Shown: positions 1-8,386 of the stretch, in pieces | Layout: every line of letters begins with the position of its first letter | How positions within the stretch are numbered: the first letter of the stretch is position 1 | From: Candidatus Omnitrophota bacterium | GTDB lineage: Bacteria; Omnitrophota; Gorgyraeia; Gygaellales; Profunditerraquicolaceae | Length of the DNA stretch: 52,033 nt | Direction: 5' to 3' | Assembly (NCBI GenBank): GCA_028715415.1 | Contig: JAQURX010000003.1 | Location: 121,903 to 173,935 of the forward strand | Notes under the pieces: generated by a model | What the model saw: the letters and a program-made list of their open reading frames with translations, nothing else | Told to the model about the DNA's origin: nothing | Databases searched by the model: none | Translations under genes and position numbers: made by a program

Positions 1-1344
1 CTTTTTCCTGTAGTTGTGGGTTCTGCTTTAACTGATAAGGGCATTGCGGATTTATTGGATGATATCCTACAGTATATGCCGAATCCTTCTGAGAGGCCGC
101 AGGTCTTAGTAAGCACTCCGGCAAAGCCTGATGAGAAAATTAATCTGGATTTAAAACAGAATGGCCCTTTTGCAGCTTTTGTCTTTAAATCAATTTCTGA
201 CCCTTATGTTGGGCAGTTAACGCTTTTGCGGGTTTTTTCCGGGAGCCTATCTTCAAATACCTCTTTTTATAACGTTAACAGGAAACTTAAGGAAAGAATA
301 GGTTCAGTTTATATCTTGCAAGGAAAAGAACAAAGGCCGGTTGAGAGTGCTTCTTGTGGAGATATAGTGGCAATTGCTAAGCTTAAAGACACTTTGACAA
401 ATGATTCTCTTGCCGATGAGAAGCAGCAGGTATTATTTGATTCGGTTGTTTTTCCGGAACCCGCGATATCAGCTTCTGTAAAACCAAAATCACGGCAGGA
501 CGAAGATAAGATTTCTCAAGCATTGCATAAACTTACAGCTGAGGACCCGACATTTAAAGTTACGCACGACCCGCAGAGCAAGGAACTTATTATTTCCGGA
601 TCTGGCGACCAGCATCTTGCGGTTATGGTTAACCGTATTAAGAAGAGATTTAATGTTGAGGTTGAGTTAGGTACTCCCAAGGTTTCATACAAAGAAACAA
701 TTACAAGGCCTGCTAAGGTTCAGGGGAAGTTTAAGCGTCAAAGTGGCGGCCGAGGGCAATATGGAGATGTTTGGATTGAAATTCAGCCTTTGGAAAAAGG
801 AAAAGGCTTTGAATTTGTAGACAAGATTTTTGGTGGCGCAATCCCGAGAAATTATGTGCCATCCGTAGAAAAAGGCGTGCGTCAGGCTTGTCTGGAAGGG
901 GCTGTTGCAGGTTATCCGGTTGAGGACATCCGGGTTACTCTTGTTGACGGATCTTATCATGAAGTTGATTCTTCTGATATGGCTTTTCAGATTGCAGGTG
1001 CAATGGCTTTAAGAAAAGCCGTCCAGGAGGCAGGCCCTGTGCTCCTTGAGCCGGTAATGAATGTTGAAATAGTTATCCCGGAGGAATATCTGGGAACGGT
1101 TTCCGGGGATATTAATTCCCGCAGAGGCCACATGGCAGGTATGGAGGTTAGGGGGAACTCTCAGATTGTAAAAGCGACTATACCTCTTTCAGAGATGTTT
1201 ACTTATGCAAATGATTTGCGTTCAATGACAGGCGGCAGAGGTATGTATACTATGAGGTTTTCTCATTACGCGGAAGTCCCGCATAAAATCGCCTCAAATA
1301 TTATTGCCCAGTATCAGGCCACCAAAAAGCATCAAGAAGAATAA
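1..1344 (+). CDS. Elongation factor G-type translational GTPase, C-terminal part (5' end outside window)
   Basis: The reading frame is open from base 1, so the N-terminal GTPase domain lies upstream of the window. The visible 447 residues begin with the end of the G domain (PVVVGSALTDKGI, the EF-G GSA box). Domain II, domain III and the EF-G domain IV follow; domain IV contains GGRGQYGDVWIEI and a loop around YHEVDSSDMAFQ. The domain V-type C-terminus contains MTGGRGMYTMRFSHY. EF-G promotes ribosomal translocation or ribosome recycling in the cytoplasm. Some bacteria carry a second EF-G-like paralogue (FusA2), and without the N-terminus I cannot tell canonical fusA from that paralogue. The next gene follows after 41 bp. 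Family assignment is secure; the exact subtype is not. Confidence 0.93.
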   Translation, partial: LFPVVVGSALTDKGIADLLDDILQYMPNPSERPQVLVSTPAKPDEKINLDLKQNGPFAAFVFKSISDPYVGQLTLLRVFSGSLSSNTSFYNVNRKLKERIGSVYILQGKEQRPVESASCGDIVAIAKLKDTLTNDSLADEKQQVLFDSVVFPEPAISASVKPKSRQDEDKISQALHKLTAEDPTFKVTHDPQSKELIISGSGDQHLAVMVNRIKKRFNVEVELGTPKVSYKETITRPAKVQGKFKRQSGGRGQYGDVWIEIQPLEKGKGFEFVDKIFGGAIPRNYVPSVEKGVRQACLEGAVAGYPVEDIRVTLVDGSYHEVDSSDMAFQIAGAMALRKAVQEAGPVLLEPVMNVEIVIPEEYLGTVSGDINSRRGHMAGMEVRGNSQIVKATIPLSEMFTYANDLRSMTGGRGMYTMRFSHYAEVPHKIASNIIAQYQATKKHQEE

Positions 1345-1385
1345 GCAGCTTATCGTAGTAACCAGTTTATAAAGGAAGGATAATA

Positions 1386-2087
1386 ATGAAAATCAGTATT
1401 GTTTCAATTGCAGAAATTCCCTTAGGAAAGCGTAATATCAAAGACCATCGTTTAGATGAGGTTGATAAGATAACCAAGGCTAAGAAAAAAACATACATTC
1501 AGGTTGATTTAGTTGATGAAGATGCAGCTTTAGATGCTGATGCGATTCTAGTAGCAGCGGAATCACGCGCAGATTTAATTTTAAAGGATTTGGAATTTGT
1601 AGAAACTCGCCTTAGCCGTAATCCTCCAGCTGAAGAAAAAACAATACTTGAGAAATTCAAAAATAGTTTAGAAAAAGAGGAATTAGCATCAAATGTGGTT
1701 TTAAGCGAAGATGAAAAGAAAGTCATATCGGGTTATGGACTCTATACGATTAAACCGGTGGTTGCAGTAAAAAAGGAAGAGCTGGAAGATGTGGATGCCT
1801 TATTAGCCAGAGCACTTAAAGAGAGTAACTACATTAGTTTTTTTACCACTGGCGAGAAAGAGACCCGAGCATGGCTTATAAGAAAAGGAATAAGTGCCTG
1901 GGAAGCAGCCGGTGCAATACATTCTGATATCCAGAAGGGTTTTATCAGAGCAGAAATAATCAGTTTTGCGGATTTTATTTCTTGCGGCGGTGAGACAGGC
2001 GCCAAACAGGCAGGAAAGTTACGCCTTGAGCAAAAAGATTATGTAATGCAAGATACGGATTTAACAAACTTTCGTTTTAATAAGTAA
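1386..2087 (+). CDS. YchF/DUF933-type protein lacking the GTPase P-loop region
   Basis: This 233-residue protein matches the C-terminal half of the YchF/OLA1 ATPase family. The helical segment around residues 60-110 (DLEFVETRL, EKTILEKFKNSLE) is followed by the TGS-like DUF933 domain at about 148-233, with FFTTGEKETRAWLIRKG, AAGAIHSDIQKGFIRAE and a C-terminal FRFNK. Full YchF proteins have about 360 residues and start with a P-loop G domain. Here only about 60 poorly conserved residues stand in its place and no GxxxxGK motif is present, so nucleotide binding is not expected. A strong SD (AAGGAAGGA) precedes the ATG, so the short start is probably genuine. The role may be ribosome or RNA binding through the TGS fold, which is inference. 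Confidence 0.8.
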   Translation: MKISIVSIAEIPLGKRNIKDHRLDEVDKITKAKKKTYIQVDLVDEDAALDADAILVAAESRADLILKDLEFVETRLSRNPPAEEKTILEKFKNSLEKEELASNVVLSEDEKKVISGYGLYTIKPVVAVKKEELEDVDALLARALKESNYISFFTTGEKETRAWLIRKGISAWEAAGAIHSDIQKGFIRAEIISFADFISCGGETGAKQAGKLRLEQKDYVMQDTDLTNFRFNK

Positions 2088-2088
2088 A

Positions 2089-2147
2089 CGAGGGCATAAG
2101 TTATGGAGCTATCTATTAAGGTAATTGCGACATAACTTATAAGCCCG
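2089..2147. repeat. Imperfect hairpin 1 between the YchF-like gene and purH
   Basis: The left arm 2096-2105 (ATAAGTTATG) is exactly complementary to 2131-2140. After a two-base bulge the pairing continues with GGGC (2092-2095) against GCCC (2143-2146). The loop is about 25 nt. There is no T-tract after it, so it is not a classical Rho-independent terminator. It lies directly against hairpin 2. Confidence 0.65.
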
Positions 2148-2148
2148 A

Positions 2149-2221
2149 GTTTATCCCTGATATTTTTTAAATAAGGGTTGATTTCAAGACACCGTGGGTT
2201 CAAAAAATATCAGGGATAAAC
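2149..2221. repeat. Perfect 20-bp inverted repeat (hairpin 2) upstream of purH
   Basis: Bases 2149-2168 are the exact reverse complement of 2202-2221, giving a 20-bp stem around a 33-nt loop (2169-2201). The element ends 59 bp before the purH start and 43 bp before its ribosome-binding site. It does not match a purine, ZTP or other riboswitch consensus that I can recall. A small palindromic mobile element or an mRNA leader structure are both possible. Confidence 0.75.
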
Positions 2222-2280
2222 TGTAACCTTAACAATATTAAAGATTATTTTAGAGTTATTATTTAAGGAGAATTTGAAAA

Positions 2281-3837
2281 ATGGTTAAGATTAAGCGCGC
2301 TTTGGTGAGTGTATCGGATAAAACAGGGCTTCTTGATTTCGTAAAGGAATTAAATAAATTTGGGATAGAAATTATTTCAACCGGAGGCACAGCAAGGCTT
2401 TTGCGCGAGAATAATATCCCGGTAAAAGAAGTCAGTGAATATACGGGTTTTCCGGAAATGCTTGATGGAAGAGTTAAAACATTGCATCCTAAGATTCATG
2501 CTGGATTACTTGCTCTTCGGGATAATAAAGAACATATGAAAACATTAGAGGAGCATAAAATTGGCCTTATTGATATGGTGGTAGTAAATCTTTATCCCTT
2601 TGAGAAGACAATACAAAAACCAAATGTGCAGATAGAAGAGGTTATTGAAAACATTGATATTGGCGGGCCTTCAATGTTGCGTTCAGCTGCAAAAAATCAC
2701 CATTCTGTCGCAGTAATTTGTAATCCTGATAGGTATGGACAGGTGATAGAAGAATTGAAAAAAAACAAAGGTGCGATTTCCGAAGAATTAATGCGAGATT
2801 TAGGAATTGAAGTTTACGGTAGGACCAGTAAATACGACGCTGCGATCAATAGTTATTTAAGTAATTATTTTAAAGGCAAAAAAGAAGAGGGTGGTTTTGC
2901 TCAAGAAGTAAATTTTAGCTTTGAAAAGATCCAAGAACTCCGCTATGGAGAAAATCCACATCAAAAAGCCGCGTTCTATAAAGAAAAAGGAAAAACCAAG
3001 GGTTTAATTAATTTAAAACAGCTACAGGGTAAGGAATTATCTTTTAATAATATCCTGGATTTAAATGCAGCCTTTGAATTAGTGAAAGAATTTAGTAATC
3101 CTGCGGCAGTAATTGTTAAACATAATAATCCTTGCGGCGTTGCCGAAGATAAATCATTGGATAAGGCATATTTAGAGGCTTGGAAATGCGATACGCTTTC
3201 TGCTTTTGGTGGGATCGTCGCGTTAAACAGGAAAATGGACATTAAAACCGCTAAAGTAGTTGCAAAAAGCGGATTCTTAGAATGCATTATCGCCCCAGGT
3301 TTTGATAAAGATGCTTTAGATATATTCAAAGAGAAGAAGAATCTGCGCATAATTGAATTAGGAGACCTTGAGCCTATTTCTGAGCCGGATCTTAAACGGA
3401 TAAGCGGAGGGTTTTTGCTGCAGGATAAAGATTTGGCCACGTTTGATTCAGCTAACCTCAAGGTGGTGACAAAAGTCAAACCTACGAAGAAAGAAATGGA
3501 AAGTTTGATTTTCGCCTGGAAAGTAGCAAAACATGTTAAATCAAACGCAATAATTTTAACCCGGGGAACAAAAACTGTTGGTATCGGGGCAGGCCAAATG
3601 TCGAGAGTTGATTCGGTATTTATCTCAACAAAAAAAGCAGGTAAGCTTGCTATCGGCTCGGTTATGGCTTCAGACGCATTCTTCCCGAAAGAAGACGCAA
3701 TTCAATTAGCAGCTAAGTATAAGATAAAAGCTATTATTCAGCCCGGCGGATCGATTGCCGATGAAGCAATTATTAAAATGGCGGATAAATATAAAATCGC
3801 TATGGTAACAACCGGAATGCGGCACTTCCGCCACTAA
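2281..3837 (+). CDS. purH: Bifunctional AICAR formyltransferase / IMP cyclohydrolase
   Basis: PurH catalyses the last two steps of purine synthesis: transfer of a formyl group from 10-formyl-THF to AICAR, then ring closure to IMP. Its 518 residues are the usual length. The N-terminal MGS-like cyclohydrolase domain shows ALVSVSDKTGL, STGGTARLL and DGRVKTLHPKIHAGLL. The C-terminal formyltransferase domain contains the catalytic VKHNNPCG motif and AFGGIVALN, and the protein ends in TGMRHFRH, the normal PurH terminus. AAGGAG at 2265-2270 supports the ATG. Folate genes follow directly (folC, then folE), which fits the folate dependence of the reaction. Confidence 0.97.
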   Translation: MVKIKRALVSVSDKTGLLDFVKELNKFGIEIISTGGTARLLRENNIPVKEVSEYTGFPEMLDGRVKTLHPKIHAGLLALRDNKEHMKTLEEHKIGLIDMVVVNLYPFEKTIQKPNVQIEEVIENIDIGGPSMLRSAAKNHHSVAVICNPDRYGQVIEELKKNKGAISEELMRDLGIEVYGRTSKYDAAINSYLSNYFKGKKEEGGFAQEVNFSFEKIQELRYGENPHQKAAFYKEKGKTKGLINLKQLQGKELSFNNILDLNAAFELVKEFSNPAAVIVKHNNPCGVAEDKSLDKAYLEAWKCDTLSAFGGIVALNRKMDIKTAKVVAKSGFLECIIAPGFDKDALDIFKEKKNLRIIELGDLEPISEPDLKRISGGFLLQDKDLATFDSANLKVVTKVKPTKKEMESLIFAWKVAKHVKSNAIILTRGTKTVGIGAGQMSRVDSVFISTKKAGKLAIGSVMASDAFFPKEDAIQLAAKYKIKAIIQPGGSIADEAIIKMADKYKIAMVTTGMRHFRH

Positions 3838-3851
3838 AAGAGTTTTTTGTC

Positions 3852-5162
3852 ATGTCCTTCCCGGAAACTATCAAATATCTGGAATCTTTTATCAATTACG
3901 AAAAGATTGCTGCTTATCCATATAAGGAATCTTTAAAATTAGAACGCATTAGAGAGTTCCTTAGCGCAATAGGCTCTCCGCAGAAAAGCTTAAAAGCAAT
4001 CCATGTCGCAGGCAGTAAGGGCAAGGGCTCTACCTGTGCTTTTATTTCCTATATATTAAGAGAAGCAGGGTATAAGGTTGGGCTATATACTTCTCCGCAT
4101 TTGTCGGATTTTAGAGAGAGGATTCGTATTTTAAGTTTCAAGTCGCAAGTTTCAGGTTTCAAGTGTTTTGAGGGGATGATTTCTAAGCTTGATCTCTCTC
4201 GTTTGGTTAGTAAGCTTAAGCCGGCAATTGAGGAATATAATAAAAGCTCGCAATATGGGCCACTTTCTTTTTTTGAGGTTTATACTGCAGTAGCCTTTGT
4301 CTATTTTAAGGAAAAGAAGGTAGATTTTGTAGTTCTGGAAACCGGTTTAGGAGGGAGATTGGATGCAACCAATGTTGTTGATCCTTTAGCCTGCGCTATC
4401 ACTCCTATTAGTTATGAGCATACGCAGAAGCTGGGAAATACTTTAAGAGAAATTGCCTCGGAGAAAGCAGGAATAATTAAAAGTTTCAAGTTTCAAGTTT
4501 CAGGTTTCAAGTTGCCGGTTGTAACCGCTCCGCAGAAAGAAGAGGCGATGAAAGTAATCAGGAATAAATGCAAAGAAACAGGAGCAAAGCTTTTGGTGGC
4601 AGATAAAAGAATATTTGAGGAAGACCCGGATTTAAAAATAAATCTGTTGGGTGAACACCAGTTAATCAATGCTAGCGTTGCCGTCGGTGTTATTGAAGCT
4701 TTACGTGGTTATGGAATTAGTATCGGGGTTAATTCAATAAGAAGCGGCCTTTTTAATACTGTTTGGCCGGGTAGGTGTGAAGTAATTTCGAAAAACCCGC
4801 AGATTGTCCTTGATGGAGCGCAGAATATTGCGTCCGCAGGCGTACTGAAAGAAACAATAAAGAAGTATTTTAATTATAATAAATTAATTTTGGTTTTAGG
4901 CATTTCGAATGATAAAGATATAAAAGGTATTTGTAGCAAGCTTAATAGCTTGGCCGATAGGGTTATTGTAACAAAAGCCAATAATCCGCGCGCGGCAATG
5001 CCTATTGATTTGGCAAAGAATTTCTCAAACAAGAAAATATTATTATCAGATAGCGTTAAAGAAGCGGTAAAATTAGCTATAACCCAGGCAAAGAATAACG
5101 ATTTAATTTTAATAACAGGTTCTTTGTTTGTGGTTGGAGAGGCGAGAGAGTTATATGCTTAA
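3852..5162 (+). CDS. folC: Folylpolyglutamate synthase / dihydrofolate synthase with two repeat-derived insertions
   Basis: FolC adds glutamate to dihydropteroate or folates using ATP, retaining folates in the cell. The Mur-ligase-type P-loop is HVAGSKGKGSTCAF near residue 52, followed by YTSPHLSDFRERIRI and ETGLGGRLDATNVV. The C-terminal ligase domain has VWPGRCEVI and LDGAQN. Two segments are unusual. Residues about 94-105 and 210-221 both encode SFKxQVSGFK, translated from almost identical 32-nt copies of a heptameric DNA repeat (4133-4164 and 4481-4512). Family members normally have only a short loop at each site, so these look like in-frame insertions into surface loops that leave the motifs intact. 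The gene starts 14 bp after purH and overlaps mnmE by 8 bp. Confidence 0.94.
   Translation: MSFPETIKYLESFINYEKIAAYPYKESLKLERIREFLSAIGSPQKSLKAIHVAGSKGKGSTCAFISYILREAGYKVGLYTSPHLSDFRERIRILSFKSQVSGFKCFEGMISKLDLSRLVSKLKPAIEEYNKSSQYGPLSFFEVYTAVAFVYFKEKKVDFVVLETGLGGRLDATNVVDPLACAITPISYEHTQKLGNTLREIASEKAGIIKSFKFQVSGFKLPVVTAPQKEEAMKVIRNKCKETGAKLLVADKRIFEEDPDLKINLLGEHQLINASVAVGVIEALRGYGISIGVNSIRSGLFNTVWPGRCEVISKNPQIVLDGAQNIASAGVLKETIKKYFNYNKLILVLGISNDKDIKGICSKLNSLADRVIVTKANNPRAAMPIDLAKNFSNKKILLSDSVKEAVKLAITQAKNNDLILITGSLFVVGEARELYA
4133..4164 (+). repeat. Heptameric NNNCAAG repeat, copy 1, inside folC
   Basis: The segment reads as 7-bp units of three variable bases plus CAAG (TTTCAAG, TCGCAAG, TTTCAGG, TTTCAAG). 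It matches copy 2 at 30 of 32 positions. It is translated as part of FolC. Confidence 0.85.
4481..4512 (+). repeat. Heptameric NNNCAAG repeat, copy 2, inside folC
   Basis: Units are TTTCAAG, TTTCAAG, TTTCAGG, TTTCAAG. It lies in the same codon phase as copy 1, so both encode nearly the same peptide. Confidence 0.85.
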
Positions 5163-6543
5163 TCAGGGGTTAAATGATACAATTGTTGCTATTGCTACCG
5201 GCTTAGGTGAAGCCGGTATTGGGATTGTGCGATTAAGCGGTAAAGAAGCGCTTAAAATTGCAGATAGTATTTTTTATTCTAAGAATGGAAAGAAGCCGTC
5301 TACTTTTAAGGCTTACACGATGCATTACGGGTGGATTGTTAAAGGTTCTTCTAACAATATACTCGATGAGGTTATTCTTACAGTTATGCGTGCGCCGAAG
5401 TCTTTTACTAAAGAAGATGTTGTTGAGATTAATTGCCATGGGGGGATAGTAGCTCTTAGAGCGGTGTTAGATTTGGTTTTAGAAAATGGGGCTCGTCTTG
5501 CCCAACCCGGAGAATTTACCAAACGGGCTTTTATAAACGGAAGAATTGATTTGGCGCAGGCAGAGGCAGTGTTGGATATTATTCGTGCCAAAACTGATAG
5601 TGCTTTAAAGATTGGTTCCGAGCAATTAAAAGGTAATTTGTCAAAAAAGATTAATGATCTAAGAGAAGAATTATTGGATGCGCTTACGATTTTAGAAGCG
5701 GATATTGATTTTCCCGAAGAAGAAAAAAATGCAATTAATTTAAAAGAAGTTTCCGAGAAGTTAATTCTTGTCAGTACTCATCTTATAGAAATCTTGGATA
5801 ATTCTCGATGTGGGAAAGTGGCGCGTGAAGGTGTCCATGTAGTTATTTGCGGAAAGCCCAATGTAGGTAAATCATCGCTATTGAACGCTTTGTTAAAACA
5901 AGAGCGTTCCATAGTTACTCCGGTTGCCGGCACAACCCGCGATACAATTGAAGAGATCATTGATATTAGAGGAATCCCGGTAAGGATTGTAGATACAGCT
6001 GGAATTTTGGAACCGCGCGATTTAATTGAAAAAAAAGCAGTAGAACGCTCCAAACAACATATTAAATTAGCGGATTTAGTAATTATCCTTTTTGACGCGA
6101 GCAAGAAATTAACCAAAGAAGACAAAGCGGTGATGGAAAAGCTAAAGAATAAGCAGGTGATAGCAGTTATTAATAAAATTGATTTAAAGCAGGTTATTGA
6201 TAAGGACAAAATAAGTAAAAGATTTCATTATTGTGTTGGAATATCCGCGAAGAAGGCAAAGAATTTAAATTTATTGGAAGATGCAATTGTAGATTTGGTT
6301 TATAAAGGTAAGGTGGTAAGCCCTGAATCAGTGTTAGTAAGCAATGCAAGGCATATAACAGAGTTAAGAGCCTCTCAGAAACTTATTGCACAGGCTCTTG
6401 ATTCATTGGATAATAAAATGTCTCTTGAGTTTATTGCACATGATATCAAAGAAGCAATTTTACGTTTTGATTATATTCTTGGTAAAGGTTTTCAGGAAGA
6501 GTTATTGGATAAGATATTTAATGAGTTTTGTATCGGTAAATAG
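5155..6543 (+). CDS. mnmE: tRNA modification GTPase MnmE
   Basis: MnmE works with MnmG to install the (carboxymethyl)aminomethyl group at wobble U34 of certain tRNAs. From the ATG at 5155 it has 462 residues, a normal length. The N-terminal tetrahydrofolate-binding domain begins DTIVAIATGLGEAGIGIVRL and contains EVVEINCHGG-like DVVEINCHGG. The inserted G domain has G1 GKPNVGKSS, G3 DTAG and G4 NKID. The C-terminal FCIGK carries the family's catalytic cysteine. An in-frame ATG 27 bp upstream would add residues unlike the family and sits deeper in folC, so 5155 is preferred; it is preceded by a purine-rich GAGGCGAGAGAG. The 8-bp overlap with folC suggests translational coupling. Confidence 0.96.
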   Translation: MLNQGLNDTIVAIATGLGEAGIGIVRLSGKEALKIADSIFYSKNGKKPSTFKAYTMHYGWIVKGSSNNILDEVILTVMRAPKSFTKEDVVEINCHGGIVALRAVLDLVLENGARLAQPGEFTKRAFINGRIDLAQAEAVLDIIRAKTDSALKIGSEQLKGNLSKKINDLREELLDALTILEADIDFPEEEKNAINLKEVSEKLILVSTHLIEILDNSRCGKVAREGVHVVICGKPNVGKSSLLNALLKQERSIVTPVAGTTRDTIEEIIDIRGIPVRIVDTAGILEPRDLIEKKAVERSKQHIKLADLVIILFDASKKLTKEDKAVMEKLKNKQVIAVINKIDLKQVIDKDKISKRFHYCVGISAKKAKNLNLLEDAIVDLVYKGKVVSPESVLVSNARHITELRASQKLIAQALDSLDNKMSLEFIAHDIKEAILRFDYILGKGFQEELLDKIFNEFCIGK

Positions 6544-6559
6544 TCGTTCTAATAGTATG

Positions 6560-6618
6560 TACCCCGCCATATTTGATTGGCGGGTATGCCGCTTCTGCGG
6601 CAAATTAGGGCGGGCTGG
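6560..6618. repeat. Cluster of short GC-rich hairpins before folE
   Basis: In the 95-bp gap after mnmE, an imperfect stem of CCCGCCA with TGGCGGG is followed by a perfect TGCCGC-TTCT-GCGGCA hairpin and a GGGC/GCCC pair. No T-tract follows, so a terminator is unlikely. These could be leader structures for folE or a small palindromic element. Confidence 0.45.
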
Positions 6619-6638
6619 TGCCCAGGGAGGTTAGATAA

Positions 6639-7196
6639 ATGGATAAAAAGAAGATTGAGAAGGCGATTAAAGATATTCTGATTGCAATTGGAGACGACCC
6701 GAAAAGAAAGGATTTAATTGATACTCCCCGGCGTGTTGCCGAGATGTATGAAGAAATATTTTCAGGGATAAAATATGATCCTGAGAAAGAGCTGGAGGTG
6801 GTTTTAGACCAAAAGCACAATGAGATTATTCTTTTAAAAGGGATTTCGCTTTACAGCATTTGCGAGCACCATTTTCTTCCTTTTATAGGAAGAGCGCATG
6901 TTGCATATATCCCGAAAAACGGAAGAGTCACAGGCTTAAGTAAATTAGCGCGTGTCGTGGATACTCTGGCACGCAGGCCACAGGTGCAGGAGAGGCTTAC
7001 TACGCAAATTGCAGAAATAATAATGAGGAAGCTTAAGCCTTTAGGAGTGATGGTGGTTATTGAAGCAGAACATCTTTGTATGTCAATGCGGGGCATAAGA
7101 AAGCCTGGCGCTCTTACTATTACTTCAGCGGTCAGGGGGATTTTTAAAGAAAATGAAAAAACCCGCTCTGAAACCCTCTCGCTTATACGTGGATAA
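6639..7196 (+). CDS. folE: GTP cyclohydrolase I
   Basis: This zinc enzyme converts GTP to 7,8-dihydroneopterin triphosphate, the first step of tetrahydrofolate (or queuosine/biopterin) synthesis. The 185-residue protein has the N-terminal [16 protein letters not shown] segment, the zinc and catalytic motif [10 protein letters not shown], and [19 protein letters not shown]. The second zinc cysteine lies in [17 protein letters not shown] and the terminal active-site segment is TSAVRGIF. The SD is AGGGAGG at about 6625. With purH and folC nearby, this forms a folate and one-carbon neighbourhood. The stop overlaps the start of the next gene by one base. Confidence 0.97.
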   Translation: MDKKKIEKAIKDILIAIGDDPKRKDLIDTPRRVAEMYEEIFSGIKYDPEKELEVVLDQKHNEIILLKGISLYSICEHHFLPFIGRAHVAYIPKNGRVTGLSKLARVVDTLARRPQVQERLTTQIAEIIMRKLKPLGVMVVIEAEHLCMSMRGIRKPGALTITSAVRGIFKENEKTRSETLSLIRG

Positions 7197-8188
7197 TGAA
7201 AAATAATAATAAAGTCAATATTCTAATTTCGGTTATTTCAATATTATTGGTATTCTCTCTTGCCGAAATAATCATGCGTTTTGCCTGGGAGATGGGAGGA
7301 TGGGTTGACCGGCCGATTTACCGCAGAAGTTTTGATCCTTATGTGCGTTACGAGTTGGTCCCGGATACAAAGTCCGGGCATATCTCCATTAATTCAGAGG
7401 GATTTCGTGGCCCTGAGTATTCTGTCGTAAAACCGAAAAACACCTTTCGTATCTTGATGTTGGGAGATTCTGAAACCTTCTCATATCTATTGCCTTATTC
7501 TGATTCTTTAGCAGCACAATTAGAGAAACTCTTAAATCAAAAAACTAAGTCTAAGCGCTACGAAGTGCTTAATTTCGGCGTAGAAGGATATAATACGCTT
7601 CAAGAGTTGGAAATGCTCAAGAACAAAGGATTGAAATTTGACCCCGATTTGATTATCTTGAATTATGTTTTAAATGATCCGGAGCCGGGTGAATTTTTCT
7701 TTGATAAGTCTTTCCTTATGCGCCATAGCGCATTGGTGCGTTGGTTTAGTTTTCGTTTTAAGAAGAATGCAATAAAAAAGGAAAGAAAGAAATTAAATAT
7801 TCAGACTACTGCCGACCACTATAATTATCTGCATCAACCTAAATATTTTATACATGTTAAAAATGCAATTTTAGAGATGGCTCAGATTGCTCAAAATCGC
7901 GGGATTAAATTGGCAGTAGTGATATTCCCCGATTCAAATGTTGAGATTAAGGGTTTCAAAGAAGATTATCCGTTTTTTCCCTTGCATGCTTTAGTAAAAA
8001 ACATTAAAACCGACAACATTATAACTATTGATTTGATTGAAGAGTTTAACCGGCTTAATTTAACTCCAGAGCTTGTTTCTATTAATTTTAAGGAAAACGA
8101 AAGTCATAAAAATCCCAAAGCACTTGGAGTTTCGGCCGAATATATTTATAATGTTTTAAGTTTCAAGAAGATAATTAAGCAGGAATAA
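7196..8188 (+). CDS. Membrane-anchored SGNH/GDSL hydrolase-like protein
   Basis: The 330-residue protein has one N-terminal membrane segment (about residues 8-28) and an external SGNH-type domain. Block I is RILMLGDSETFSY with Ser92 as likely nucleophile. NFGVEGYNTLQE fits block II (Gly) and ILNYVLND fits block III (Asn). Near the end, ESHKNPKALG resembles the usual DxxHxNxxG block V, but the Asp position is not an Asp, so activity is uncertain. Such proteins in polysaccharide-rich genomes often deacetylate or acetylate glycans; the substrate here is unknown. It overlaps folE by one base, so it is co-transcribed with a gene it probably has no functional link to. Confidence 0.7.
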   Translation: MKNNNKVNILISVISILLVFSLAEIIMRFAWEMGGWVDRPIYRRSFDPYVRYELVPDTKSGHISINSEGFRGPEYSVVKPKNTFRILMLGDSETFSYLLPYSDSLAAQLEKLLNQKTKSKRYEVLNFGVEGYNTLQELEMLKNKGLKFDPDLIILNYVLNDPEPGEFFFDKSFLMRHSALVRWFSFRFKKNAIKKERKKLNIQTTADHYNYLHQPKYFIHVKNAILEMAQIAQNRGIKLAVVIFPDSNVEIKGFKEDYPFFPLHALVKNIKTDNIITIDLIEEFNRLNLTPELVSINFKENESHKNPKALGVSAEYIYNVLSFKKIIKQE

Positions 8189-8226
8189 TAGTTATTCTAT
8201 CCCAAGTAGTTGTGTAAAATCTGTGT

Positions 8227-8308
8227 TCAGCGGGTGACGCCGAGACGGGGCAACCCCGCCGGCGCAGTGGGCGAGCACGGTGGGGTTGTCTCGGCGGCAG
8301 GACCCGCG
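8227..8308 (+). repeat. GC-rich structured repeat, copy A
   Basis: This roughly 80-bp GC-rich island lies in an AT-rich spacer. It shares two exact 19-nt blocks (8227-8245 and 8262-8280) with the reverse complement of 14941-15017. It can fold into an outer stem (GCGGGT/ACCCGC) and an inner stem (GCCGAGAC with GTCTCGGC) around the conserved unpaired core GCAGTGGGCGAGCA. The rest of the 198-bp gap shows nothing recognisable except the start of the next gene. Confidence 0.8.
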
Positions 8309-8386
8309 AACCATTTTTTCATTGCAAATTAAGATTTCCAGTAGTATGATTACTGGTATTAACTTGTAATATAAATAAGGAGTTAC

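Noticed and set aside
2149-2221. tRNA-like element (73 nt, paired ends, GGTTCAA near the T-loop position)
   Set aside because: The pairing continues for 20 bp as one hairpin; there is no D-arm or anticodon arm, and tRNA consensus bases are missing.
2976-3479. Open frame of 167 codons on the minus strand inside purH
   Set aside because: purH is intact across this region; the frame has no family features.
4133-4512. CRISPR-like repeat array in folC
   Set aside because: Units are 7 bp without spacers, lie within a coding frame, and no cas gene is present.
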